From Verrucomicrobia bacterium LW23 (GTDB lineage: Bacteria; Verrucomicrobiota; Verrucomicrobiia; Methylacidiphilales; UBA1321), in NCBI GenBank assembly GCA_003054695.1, contig QAZA01000030.1, positions 1 through 64,000 of the forward strand: DNA of 64,000 nucleotides, given 5' to 3'. Made by a program: the position numbers and the translations under genes. Below, piece by piece: positions 27,657 to 35,732 of the stretch. The notes below the pieces were generated by a model. It did not search any database, was not told the DNA's origin, and saw only the letters and a list, made by a program, of their open reading frames with translations. Numbering within the stretch: position 1 is the first letter of the stretch; each line of letters opens with the position of its first letter.

Positions 27657-28219
27657 GTGCCATGGCTTTCGAGGTTCCCAGCTCGCGGCCCACTTCCTTG
27701 CCATTCCTGGCCTGGAAGTTTCTTGTCGGCGCAGGTCTCGGCGCGGCGCAAACGATGCCACATGCCTGCGGAATGCTCGAAACGATCGGCAAAAAAGTGC
27801 TGGGTGGAATGCCCTTGCTGACCGCTATTGAGACGACAGCGGGGGGCTACTTTATCTGTTTTCTGGCAGCCCTCGTTCCGTTCCATATCGTTGTACTTCT
27901 CTGGCTTGCAGCGAGGGGCGACTACCGGGGCGGGGCCGATATCGAATCGGAGTGGAGGCAGCACCACTTCTTTTCCGTCGCGGCAAGGGCTCCAGGCTTA
28001 GTGGCGGGTATGATTTTTGCCTATGCTGCCTATCAGCTCACTATCTTGTCGGGCCTTCCGGAAATTCTGGGGCCTCTCGGAGGATTGTCATTGCTGGGTG
28101 TCCCCGCTATGGGTGGCCTTTTCATGATCTATGACTGCCTCCTTGAGCAACAAAGGCACGAGAAGTACCAGAAGCTGATCGCCATTCAGCGGCTTAGCGC
28201 AGGTAGCGCCCCTTCCTAA
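27653..28219 (+). CDS. Hypothetical multi-pass membrane protein (188 aa)
   Basis: Its start overlaps the previous stop by 4 bp. Hydrophobic segments lie around residues 62-85 (GYFICFLAALVPFHIVVLLW), 113-130 (PGLVAGMIFAYAAYQLTIL) and 140-160 (GLSLLGVPAMGGLFMIYDCL), followed by a charged cytoplasmic tail (EQQRHEKYQKLIAIQRL). It shares the general form of its partner but no clear sequence identity. The stop codon overlaps the stop of the convergent gene at 28216 (shared CTAA). Possibly a two-component membrane complex; function unknown. Confidence 0.6.
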   Translation: MSAMAFEVPSSRPTSLPFLAWKFLVGAGLGAAQTMPHACGMLETIGKKVLGGMPLLTAIETTAGGYFICFLAALVPFHIVVLLWLAARGDYRGGADIESEWRQHHFFSVAARAPGLVAGMIFAYAAYQLTILSGLPEILGPLGGLSLLGVPAMGGLFMIYDCLLEQQRHEKYQKLIAIQRLSAGSAPS

Positions 28220-28725
28220 TCCGCAATCCCCCCGCCTTCGTTCAGAGTCTGGATGGTGCGGCGCAGTTGCAGGGCGCGGTCGCGGGTGAGTTCCATGACG
28301 CGGTTGTCGCCGACTTGCAGCCACATGGTGCCGTCCATGAGGTAGATGCTGTTTTTGATGACTTCGATCTCGGCGTCGCGGAATTTGATCCATTGGAGCT
28401 GGGCGGCTTTGAGGGCATCCTTGCCGGCGGGTTTAAGCATGCCACCCAGCTCCTTGTAGGCGGCGTTAAGCTCGGCGTCCCACTTGGCCAGCGCTTGTTG
28501 GGTAACGGAGCGGAACTCGTGGGTGGAGCTGGCTTTGTCCATTGCGGCGTCGTACCACTTGTCGATAGCGTGCTTTTCCTTGCTGTCCTGCGCAAGGGCG
28601 GGTGCGGCGGGCAGGGCAAGCAGGAGCGCGGCGGTGCAAAGGAGTGCCAGCACCGCCGCGGCAAGGCGGCGTGAGAAGAAGGGGAGAGCGACGGGGTCAG
28701 AGGCGATAGCGACTGTGTGCTTCAT
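28216..28725 (-). CDS. LprI/DUF1311-like secreted protein
   Basis: A 169-residue protein with an N-terminal signal or anchor (residues about 18-45, RRLAAAVLALLCTAALLLAL then PAAPALAQ). The mature part is helical and carries the family pattern ALAKWDAELNAAYKELGGML and LKAAQLQWIKFRDAEIEVIK. Related proteins bind lysozyme or act in the periplasm. The cysteines common in LprI are absent here, so the disulfide-linked fold is probably a variant. It is convergent with the membrane pair and lies downstream of the NIF3-like gene. Confidence 0.75.
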   Translation of the reverse strand: MKHTVAIASDPVALPFFSRRLAAAVLALLCTAALLLALPAAPALAQDSKEKHAIDKWYDAAMDKASSTHEFRSVTQQALAKWDAELNAAYKELGGMLKPAGKDALKAAQLQWIKFRDAEIEVIKNSIYLMDGTMWLQVGDNRVMELTRDRALQLRRTIQTLNEGGGIAD

Positions 28726-28840
28726 GAACGCCCACTATGGCGAGGGGCCGCCGCCGATGCAACTGCTATTGCCCTGCGAAAAAGGTGCGGATGCGCTGAG
28801 ACGGCTACGCGTAGCCAGCCAGGCCGCGCGGTTCCGCGCG

Positions 28841-29743
28841 CTACAACCCGCTGGGCACGTCCACAAACTCCCACGGCAGGCCGAAGCGCTCGGCCACGTG
28901 CTCCGCAAGGGCTTTGACGCCAAAGGTTTCCGTGGCGTAGTGGCCGCCGTACAGGAGGGTGACGCCGAGCTCGACCGCTGTGCCGAAGCTGTCGTGGCGG
29001 CCTTCGCCGGTGACGAAGGTGTCGATACCTTCAGCCGCGACTTCGCGCAGGCTGTTGCCGGCGCCGCCGGTGATGATGCCGATGCGGCGCACGCGGGTGG
29101 CGGCGATCGATTCCTCCAGGGTGTCGCCGGGGCCGGAGGCGTGGACGATGAGGGGCTCGCCGCCCAGGGCAATGCCGAGGCGGTCCAGGAGTTCGTCCAG
29201 CGACCAGTCCACCTCCGCGCGGCGGCCGATTGGCGTGCCCTTCTCCACAAAAAACGGCTGGGGCGAGGGCAGCCCGATGGCGCGGGCCAGCAGGGCGTTG
29301 TTGCCCAGCTGGTCGTGGGCGTCCAGCGGCAGGTGGCTGCTAAAGACGGCGAGGTTGGCGTCCAGGCAAGTGCGGGCTTTGCGGAAGGCCGCGCCGGTGC
29401 ACGGGCCGCCGGCGCTCCACAGCATACCGTGGTGGACGAGGAGCAGATCCGCCCCCGTGGAGGCGGTGCGTTGCAGCACGCGCTCGTGGCTGTCCACGGC
29501 GGCGGCAATGCGGGTGACGGTGCCGGTGCGATTCTCCATCTGCAACCCGTTGTGCGCGCCGGGGTAATCGCCAATCTCCCTGTGCTTCAGCAGGTGCGAC
29601 ATGTAGTCGGCGATCTCCTCCAGCGGCACGGTGTGCGGCACGGAGACGCCGGCGGGGGCGGGAGCAAGACTGTCCGAAGCGGCGACGACGGGCGCGTCGG
29701 CTGCTGCTGGTGCGTCAGGCGGGGAAAGCAGGGTGGCGTTCAT
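28841..29743 (-). CDS. NIF3-like dinuclear metal centre protein (YbgI type)
   Basis: A 300-residue protein from the ATG at 29743 (an ORF extension to 29776 has no family character). Metal-ligand motifs of the family are visible: the start-domain AHNGLQMENRTGTVTRIAAA, LLLVHHGMLWSAGG, FSSHLPLDAHDQLGNNALLA and TGEGRHDSFGTAVELGVTLL with GGHYATETFGVKAL. NIF3-like proteins are conserved metal-binding hydrolase candidates of uncertain substrate. The first 40 residues are proline/alanine-rich and probably disordered. Confidence 0.92.
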   Translation of the reverse strand: MNATLLSPPDAPAAADAPVVAASDSLAPAPAGVSVPHTVPLEEIADYMSHLLKHREIGDYPGAHNGLQMENRTGTVTRIAAAVDSHERVLQRTASTGADLLLVHHGMLWSAGGPCTGAAFRKARTCLDANLAVFSSHLPLDAHDQLGNNALLARAIGLPSPQPFFVEKGTPIGRRAEVDWSLDELLDRLGIALGGEPLIVHASGPGDTLEESIAATRVRRIGIITGGAGNSLREVAAEGIDTFVTGEGRHDSFGTAVELGVTLLYGGHYATETFGVKALAEHVAERFGLPWEFVDVPSGL

Positions 29744-30090
29744 GGACGGCGGAAAAGGGCGGCGTTGAAGGGACAATGCGACTGGAGAGAAACAGGACGG
29801 CGGCGCCGGGCCGCGCGGTGCTGAGCTGTGCTGTGCTGTGCGGCGTTCGCTATGCTTGCGGCACTTTAACTACAGCACATAACATACAGCATTGCCGTTG
29901 GCGACGCCACACGGGAATTTCATATCTGGAAGCAGGAGCAACGGCTGGGAAAGCGGTCGGTAATGAAGTGATCGCGCAATCGCATGGCCTTGCAACTTTC
30001 CACTGGCGGGACGGACAAAAAGCAGTAAACTCACAAGGTGAACCAGTGATCCCTCCCCATCCCCTCCCCCGCCCTTTCCTCCTCTCCATC
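29744..30090. promoter_or_regulatory. Divergent NIF3-like/dinB intergenic region
   Basis: The 347-bp gap separates two divergent genes and must hold promoters for both. It has a short CTGTG tandem near 29823-29840 and an AT-rich patch with ATAACATACAGC near 29880. I see no LexA-type operator that would link dinB to an SOS response, though a divergent verrucomicrobial box would be hard to recognise. Confidence 0.4.
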
Positions 30091-31170
30091 ATGCGCAAAA
30101 TCATCCACCTGGATATGGATTGCTTCTACGCCGCGGTGGAGATGCGCGAGCGGCCGGAGCTGGCGGGGCTGCCCATCGCGGTGGGCGGCGGCAGCAAGCG
30201 CGGCGTCATTTGCACGTGCAATTACAAGGCGCGCCAGTATGGGGTGCGCAGCGCCATGCCCGGCTTTATGGCGCGGCAGCGGTGTCCGGACCTCGTTTTT
30301 CTGCCCGTGCGGTTCGATCTCTACCGGGCGACATCGCAGGTTATCCGCGCCATCTTTCACCAGTACACACCGCTGGTGGAGCCGCTTTCCCTGGACGAAG
30401 CGTACCTGGATGTGACCGACGCGGGGCGCTACGCGTGGGACATCGCGCGGGAGATCCGCGCGCGCATCCTCAGCGAGACGCAGCTAACCGCCTCGGCCGG
30501 TATCGCCCCCAACAAGATGCTGGCCAAAATTGCCAGCGACTGGCGCAAGCCCAACGGGCAATTTGCCGTGCTGCCGGAGCAAGTGCACGCCTTTATGGCG
30601 GCGCTGCCCGTGCGCAAAATCTGGGGTGTGGGCCCCAAAAGCGCGGAGCGGTTTGCAGCGCGCGGCATCAACACGTGCGGGGATTTACAGAAGCTGACGC
30701 TGCCGGAGATGGCCGCTCAGTTTGGCAAGTGGGGCGAGGAGCTCTATCACCTGTGCCGGGGCGAGGACAACCGCGCCGTGCGCCCGCACCGCATCCGCAA
30801 ATCGCTCAGCACAGAGAACACGTTCTTCGACAACCTCACCACCCTGGCGGAGTGCCAGGAGGCGATCGACAAGCTGGGCCGGGAGGTGCTGGACGACCTG
30901 CGCGCCAAGGTGCCCGAGCGGCGCATCCGCAACGCCTACGTTACCGTCAAGTTCTCCGACTTTACGCGCACCACGCGGCAGTGCGTGTGCACCACGCCTA
31001 CGCTGGAGATATGGCGCACCCTCCTGGCCGAGGCCTGGCAGCGCAAGCCGCTCCCCGTGCGCCTTCTCGGCACCGGCGTGCAGTTTGCGGATGATGACAG
31101 CGATGAAGATGACGACCACGACAGTGCGCAGGAGCGACAGGCAGAGTTATTCGCGGCGGACGAAGCTTAG
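30091..31170 (+). CDS. dinB: DNA polymerase IV (Y family)
   Basis: A 359-residue translesion polymerase; the ATG at 30091 gives the canonical MRKIIHLDMDCFYAAVEMRE. The catalytic carboxylates lie in HLDMDCFYAAVE and SLDEAYLDVT. The palm-fingers segment GVICTCNYKARQYGVRSAMP, the thumb (VRKIWGVGPKSAERFAARGI) and the little-finger domain (KSLSTENTFFDNLTTLAECQ) are in order. The last 25 residues are acidic (DDDSDEDDDHDSAQE) and do not end with a typical beta-clamp-binding QLxLF motif, though QAELFAADEA may serve. Its TAG stop begins a sequence resembling the terminal repeat of the 26.3-kb element. Confidence 0.96.
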   Translation: MRKIIHLDMDCFYAAVEMRERPELAGLPIAVGGGSKRGVICTCNYKARQYGVRSAMPGFMARQRCPDLVFLPVRFDLYRATSQVIRAIFHQYTPLVEPLSLDEAYLDVTDAGRYAWDIAREIRARILSETQLTASAGIAPNKMLAKIASDWRKPNGQFAVLPEQVHAFMAALPVRKIWGVGPKSAERFAARGINTCGDLQKLTLPEMAAQFGKWGEELYHLCRGEDNRAVRPHRIRKSLSTENTFFDNLTTLAECQEAIDKLGREVLDDLRAKVPERRIRNAYVTVKFSDFTRTTRQCVCTTPTLEIWRTLLAEAWQRKPLPVRLLGTGVQFADDDSDEDDDHDSAQERQAELFAADEA

Positions 31171-31255
31171 AGATTGCTGTCGACATGCGGCTATCGTGGC
31201 GAAAGCCCCCCTTTGAGCTGAAATGTAACCACGGATTACACGGATTGCACGGAGG
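31168..31255. repeat. Repeat remnants after dinB
   Basis: Directly at the dinB stop the sequence TAGAGATTGCTGTCGACATG resembles the terminal repeat TAGAGGCTGTCGACATTT of the 26.3-kb element. A second dispersed motif, AACCACGGATTACACGGAT, follows at 31227-31250, related in form to the ACCACAAAG repeats at 41.7, 46.8 and 51.3 kb. No hairpin partner is seen nearby, so this may be a decayed copy. Confidence 0.45.
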
Positions 31256-31398
31256 GGATATGGAAAGATAGCTGCGCGCACATCCTCCACGGTATCAATG
31301 GCATAGGAAGGCACAGCCTTAGCAATCTCGCAATCCGGAACATCAACGCCCGGGCCAGCATCCGCAAGCTTCGCGCGAGTCGCCTGTCCGCTGCGCAT
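31256..31398 (-). pseudogene. Possible C-terminal gene remnant
   Basis: A frame starting right after a TAG (31399-31401) encodes a protein-like stretch, MRSGQATRAKLADAGPGVDV and DTVEDVRAAIF, reminiscent of the end of a HAD-type or similar hydrolase. It has no N-terminal part and runs into the ACCACGGATTACACGG repeat. This may be a gene fragment left by repeat insertion, or an accidental frame. The rest of the 310-bp gap between dinB and glmS shows only the glmS leader. Confidence 0.25.
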
Positions 31399-31480
31399 CT
31401 ATACGCCCGCATACTTTCCACAGATTCACCCCTATTTGGGCCTTGAGCTTACCGGGCGGGCGCGGTATCTTCCGCTTTTT

Positions 31481-33325
31481 ATGTGCGGAATCGTTGCTTA
31501 CATCGGTAAAAAAGAGGCGCAACCCCTTCTCCTGGATGGCCTCAGACGCCTGGAATACCGTGGCTACGACAGCAGCGGTCTGGCCATCCTCAACGGCTCC
31601 CTGCACGTCTCCAAAAAGGTCGGCCGCATCTCCAACCTGGAGGAGTGCCTGAGCGGCGCGCCTCTCTCGGGCACCATCGGCATCAGCCACACCCGCTGGG
31701 CCACGCATGGCGAGCCCAACGACACCAATGCCCACCCGCACCTGGACAACCGCAAAAAGCTCGCCCTCGTCCACAACGGCGTTGTGGAAAACTACCAGGC
31801 GCTCAAGCGCAAGCTCGTCGCCGCCGGCCATACGTTCGAGTCCGAGACAGATACCGAGATCCTCGCGCACCTCGTCGGCAGCATGTACGACAGCCTGCCC
31901 GCCTCTACCCCGCACCGGCTGGAGACCGCGCTGAAGCTGGCCCTGAAGCAAGTGCAGGGCACCTACGGCGTGGCCGTGGTGCATGCGGACGAGCCCGACG
32001 TGCTGGTAGGCGCCCGCCGCGGCAGCCCACTGGTCCTCGGCATTGGCCAGGACGAACACTTTCTGGCCAGCGACGTCTCCGCCATCGTGGCCCATACGCA
32101 GAAGGTGGTGTACCTCAAGGACTTCGACCTCATTACCCTTACCGGCAACTCCTTTACCATCAAGTCCATTACGGACAAGCCGTCGGAGTTCCAGATCTCC
32201 GAGGTCGACTACCGCACGGAGGACGCGGAGCTCGGCTCCTTCCCCCACTTCATGCTCAAGGAGATCTTTGAGCAGCCCACGTCCATCCAGAACGCCGTGC
32301 GCGGCCGCCTGAACGCCGAGGAAGCCAGCGCCGTGCTCGGCGGCCTCAACATGTCGCCGCAGGAGCTTCGCGAGGTGGAACGCATTGTCATCACCGCGTG
32401 CGGCACCGCGCTGCACGCCGGCATTGTGGGCGAGCACATTATCGAGAGCCTCGCGCACATCCCCGTGGAGATCGACTTTGCCAGCGAGTTCCGCTACCGC
32501 AACTGCCCGATGGACCGCCGCACCCTGGTCATCGTCGTCAGCCAAAGCGGCGAGACGGCCGACACCCTGGGCGCCCTGCGCGAGGCGCGCCGGCGCGGCT
32601 ACCGCGTGCTGGGCATCTGCAACAACGTCGGCAGCACCATTGCGCGCGAGACGGACGGCGGTGTGTACATGCACGCCGGCCCGGAGATCGGCGTGGCCGC
32701 AACCAAGTCGTTCACCTCGCAGGTCACCATATTTGCGCTGCTGGGTCTGCTGCTCGGACGCATGCGTTTCCTCAGCTTTACCCAGGGCTCGGAGTTCATC
32801 AAGGGGCTGGAGGCGCTGCCGGATCAGATCACCAAGCTGCTGAAGCAGGCCGACAAAATCCGCGCCATTGCGGACAAGTACAAGAGTGTGAAGAGCATGC
32901 TCTACTTTGGCCGCAACGTGCAGTACGGCGTGGCCATGGAAGGCGCGCTTAAGATGAAGGAGATCAGCTACATCCACGCCGAAGGCTACCCGGCCGCGGA
33001 GCTTAAGCACGGCGTCATCGCGATGATCGATCACCATACGCCCAGCATCTTCATCGTCCCCAACGACAGCCTGCGCAACAAAAACATCAGCACCATGCAG
33101 GAGGTGAAAGCGCGCAAGGGCCCCATCATCGCCATCGCCACCGAGGGCGATGAAGATGTCGCCGCCATCGCCGACGACACCATCTTCGTCCCCGCCGCCC
33201 ACGAGTGCCTCCTGCCCATCCTCGCCGTCGTGCCCCTGCAGCTCTTCAGCTACTACACCGCCGTGCTGCTGAATCGCGACGTGGACAAGCCGCGCAACCT
33301 GGCCAAAAGCGTTACGGTGGAGTAG
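31481..33325 (+). CDS. glmS: Glutamine--fructose-6-phosphate aminotransferase
   Basis: The 614-residue enzyme makes glucosamine 6-phosphate, the first step to UDP-GlcNAc for peptidoglycan and lipopolysaccharide. The ATG at 31481 puts the catalytic cysteine at position 2 (MCGIVAYIGKKEAQ), with GLRRLEYRGYDSSGLAI and THGEPNDTNAHPH in the glutaminase domain. Two SIS domains follow: ITACGTALHAGIVGEHIIES and VVSQSGETADTLGALREARR, then YFGRNVQYGVAMEGALKMKE, and the C-terminus ends DKPRNLAKSVTVE with the expected loop. There is no glmS-ribozyme-like leader that I can see in the 310 bp upstream. Confidence 0.98.
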   Translation: MCGIVAYIGKKEAQPLLLDGLRRLEYRGYDSSGLAILNGSLHVSKKVGRISNLEECLSGAPLSGTIGISHTRWATHGEPNDTNAHPHLDNRKKLALVHNGVVENYQALKRKLVAAGHTFESETDTEILAHLVGSMYDSLPASTPHRLETALKLALKQVQGTYGVAVVHADEPDVLVGARRGSPLVLGIGQDEHFLASDVSAIVAHTQKVVYLKDFDLITLTGNSFTIKSITDKPSEFQISEVDYRTEDAELGSFPHFMLKEIFEQPTSIQNAVRGRLNAEEASAVLGGLNMSPQELREVERIVITACGTALHAGIVGEHIIESLAHIPVEIDFASEFRYRNCPMDRRTLVIVVSQSGETADTLGALREARRRGYRVLGICNNVGSTIARETDGGVYMHAGPEIGVAATKSFTSQVTIFALLGLLLGRMRFLSFTQGSEFIKGLEALPDQITKLLKQADKIRAIADKYKSVKSMLYFGRNVQYGVAMEGALKMKEISYIHAEGYPAAELKHGVIAMIDHHTPSIFIVPNDSLRNKNISTMQEVKARKGPIIAIATEGDEDVAAIADDTIFVPAAHECLLPILAVVPLQLFSYYTAVLLNRDVDKPRNLAKSVTVE

Positions 33326-33358
33326 GGGCGGGGAAAGGCCCCCGCTCCCACATCCCAC

Positions 33359-33538
33359 CTACCGGCGCAGATCTCCCTCCGAAAATTCCTGCAGGCTTTG
33401 CTCCACGGATCTATCCGTGGGCAGCACCACAACCTTGCCCGTGCGGCGCAGGACGAAGATGGGGCCGGCGCTGACCTGGTGCTCGGTGGTGCGGGGGCCG
33501 AGGGTGTGGCGGGAGTTGTAGTAGACGACGAAGCCCAT
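33359..33538 (-). CDS. Small hypothetical protein (59 aa)
   Basis: The ATG at 33538 is preceded by GAGGAG at suitable spacing and gives MGFVVYYNSRHTLGPRTTEH, later SAGPIFVLRRTGKVVVLPTD and RSVEQSLQEFSEGDLRR. It overlaps another frame starting at 33647 whose first 35 residues (MARMDLTEARQIASNPLDEW) also look protein-like and then turn into low complexity. Either two overlapping small genes exist, or one gene of about 95 residues carries a frameshift near 33545. No family recognised. Confidence 0.5.
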   Translation of the reverse strand: MGFVVYYNSRHTLGPRTTEHQVSAGPIFVLRRTGKVVVLPTDRSVEQSLQEFSEGDLRR

Positions 33539-33779
33539 GGTGCTCCTCTTCGCCGCCGAGGACAAGCTCGACGAGGCTGTCGCGTTGCCATTCGTCGAGG
33601 GGATTGGACGCGATTTGTCTTGCCTCGGTCAGGTCCATCCGTGCCATTGTACATTATGCTGCAAAACCGTCAACGCATCTATTGATGTGTAAGACACTCT
33701 GCCGCAGAGAGTAACAATTATAAGGCGCGCTACTTTCCCGCTGGATTTCTCCGGCTGGATGCGCTACACTGCTTCTCCA

Positions 33780-35528
33780 ATGAATGAGGTTGCGCTTTCG
33801 CACCTCCCCTTCTCGTTGTGTCCATGGATGGGGTCTGGACACCTGTTGCTTGCCTCAGGGGATAGTGCGGTCGGGCTGACGATCCTGCTGATCTGCATCT
33901 CCGCCGCCGCCGGCCTTGCGCTGGGCGAGTTACGGGTGCTGAGCATCCACCTGGGCATTGCCGGCGCGTTGTTTGCGGGCATTCTGGTGGCGCATTTCGG
34001 CAAGCAGTGGGCGATGGTGGCAGATCCGGCCATCCTTGGGTTTTTGCGGGAGTTTGGGCTGATTCTTTTCGTTTACACTATCGGCATACAGGTCGGCCCC
34101 GGCTTCTTTAACTCGTTGCGCAAGCAAGGGATACAGCTGAATTTGCTGAGTGCGGCGGTTGTTTTGCTGGGCGCCGCGTGCGCGTGGGCGATGAGTGTGC
34201 TGCTCTCCATCGACATGGCGGCGATGGCCGGCATTTTCTCCGGTGCCACCACCAACACGCCGTCGCTGGGTGCGGTGCAGGAGGCGATCAAGACGTTGCC
34301 GACACTGCGCAGCGGACTGACGCCCGAGGTAGCCGCGCTGGGCTATGCGGTGGCGTATCCCTTTGGCATTGTGGGTATTTTGCTGACGATGGTGCTGATT
34401 CGCCAGCTGTTTAAGGTGGACTGCGCCGCAGAGGCCGCCGTGCTGGAGAACGAAAGCAAGGGCAACGCCGATGATCAGGTAGACCGCGTGACGCTGCGCG
34501 TGGCAAACGAGAACCTGGCGGGCCTGCCCGTGGAGAAGATCCCCGGCATCCGCGCGCTTGGCGTCGTCGTGTCGCGCATTCGCCGCAACGGGCAGACGGA
34601 ACAGCACATCGCCACGCCGGAAACCATTCTGCACGAGGGAGATCTGATTGTCGTGGTGGGCAAGAAAGCCGCGCTGCGCGAGATGACCCTGATTGTGGGG
34701 GAGGTGAGCTCCGAGGACCTCTTCACCTCGCCCGGGGAGCTCACCATCCGCCGCCTGGTGGTTACCCGCAAGGAGGTGCTGGGCGACACGCTGGGCGAAC
34801 TGGCTTTGACGCAACGCTTTGGCATTACCGTAACGCGGGTGCTGCGCTCCGAGATTGTGCTGCCCGCCACGCCGGAGCTTGCCGTGCAGTTTGGCGACGT
34901 GCTGCATGTGGTCGGACCGGAAAAGGGCATTGCGGAGGCGTCCGCGCAGGTGGGTAACTCGGCAAAGCTGCTTAACTCCACCAACTTTATCGCCGTGTTT
35001 GTGGGTATTGCGCTGGGTGTCATTATCGGCTCGGTGCCCATTCACCTGCCGGGAATGCCGGCGGCGGTTAAGCTGGGCCTGGCGGGCGGGCCGCTGCTGG
35101 CGGCGATTGTGCTGAGCTGGGTGGGACGCATCGGCCCGCTGGTGTGGTACATGCCCGCCACGGCCAACGCCGCCCTGCGCGAGTTTGGCATTGTGCTCTT
35201 TCTCGCCTGTGTGGGGCTGAAGGCCGGCGACAAGTTCTTTGAGCTGCTGGCCGGCGGCAACGGCCTTCTCTGGATGGCCGCGGGCGCCGTGGTGACGCTG
35301 GTGCCTCTGCTGCTGGTAGGCTTCTTTGCCCGCCTGGTGCTGAAGATGAACTTTATGAACGTGTGCGGCCTGCTGGCGGGCAGCATGACGGACCCGCCCG
35401 CGCTGGCCTTTGCCGGCACGCTCACCGGCTCCAGCACGCCGTCCATCGCCTACGCCACCATCTATCCCCTCACCATGATGCTCCGCATCCTGAGCGCGCA
35501 AATGCTGGTGCTGCTGTTTTGCAGGTGA
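33780..35528 (+). CDS. AspT/YidE/YbjL-type transporter
   Basis: A 582-residue inner-membrane protein from the ATG at 33780. It has the duplicated architecture of the aspartate:alanine exchanger family: an N-terminal block of about five or six helices (GLTILLICISAAAGLALGEL, GLILFVYTIGIQVGPGFFNS, AMAGIFSGATTNTPSLGAVQ), two central TrkA-C/RCK-C domains (GVVVSRIRRNGQTEQHIATP, DLIVVVGKKAALREM and the second around LTQRFGITVTRVLRSEIVLP), and a C-terminal helical block (FGIVLFLACVGLKAGDKFFE, GSMTDPPALAFAGTLTGSST). The repeated G-x-x-T-x-x-P-(A/S)-L motif is characteristic. Substrate unknown; carboxylate exchange is the family precedent. Confidence 0.9.
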   Translation: MNEVALSHLPFSLCPWMGSGHLLLASGDSAVGLTILLICISAAAGLALGELRVLSIHLGIAGALFAGILVAHFGKQWAMVADPAILGFLREFGLILFVYTIGIQVGPGFFNSLRKQGIQLNLLSAAVVLLGAACAWAMSVLLSIDMAAMAGIFSGATTNTPSLGAVQEAIKTLPTLRSGLTPEVAALGYAVAYPFGIVGILLTMVLIRQLFKVDCAAEAAVLENESKGNADDQVDRVTLRVANENLAGLPVEKIPGIRALGVVVSRIRRNGQTEQHIATPETILHEGDLIVVVGKKAALREMTLIVGEVSSEDLFTSPGELTIRRLVVTRKEVLGDTLGELALTQRFGITVTRVLRSEIVLPATPELAVQFGDVLHVVGPEKGIAEASAQVGNSAKLLNSTNFIAVFVGIALGVIIGSVPIHLPGMPAAVKLGLAGGPLLAAIVLSWVGRIGPLVWYMPATANAALREFGIVLFLACVGLKAGDKFFELLAGGNGLLWMAAGAVVTLVPLLLVGFFARLVLKMNFMNVCGLLAGSMTDPPALAFAGTLTGSSTPSIAYATIYPLTMMLRILSAQMLVLLFCR

Positions 35529-35568
35529 ATGGGGGAGCGTATTGCGAACAGATATGCGGCCGCGACTT

Positions 35569-35732
35569 AGACCCATTATCGGAATAAACCGGTACGTTGG
35601 CGGGACGCTTTTGAGCGAGGGCGGCGTTGAGTCTTCGGTCATGCATTTTTCAGATGCACTCCCTCAGCCTCGCCTTGCCCTCATATCAAAATCGCCTCCA
35701 CCAATGTACCGGTTTATTCCGACAATTGGTCT
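35569..35732. repeat. 164-bp palindromic element next to the SDR gene
   Basis: Outer arms of 32 nt (35569-35600 and 35701-35732) match with three mismatches and share the core CGGAATAAACCGGTAC. The pairing continues inward with gaps (TTTTGA...GAGGGC parts). The right end abuts the TAA stop of the SDR gene, so on the minus strand the stop is followed by GACCAATTGTCGG. No gene lies within; MITE-like or a large bidirectional terminator between convergent genes. Confidence 0.6.

Noticed and set aside
28484-29824. A 446-residue plus-strand frame over the LprI-like and NIF3-like genes
   Set aside because: The minus strand has a signal-peptide protein and a NIF3 protein with metal motifs; the plus frame has only low-complexity Gly/Ala/Arg content.
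31171-31480. A glmS ribozyme or riboswitch before glmS
   Set aside because: The glmS ribozyme is typical of Firmicutes. The leader shows repeat remnants and no conserved core that I can identify.
31343-33358. A 671-residue open frame opposite glmS
   Set aside because: The plus strand encodes a complete GlmS with Cys2 and both SIS domains. The antisense frame has no recognisable motifs.
33930-35642. A 570-residue minus-strand frame opposite the AspT-type transporter
   Set aside because: It is His/Gln/Arg-rich without domain signals, the usual shadow of a hydrophobic membrane protein.
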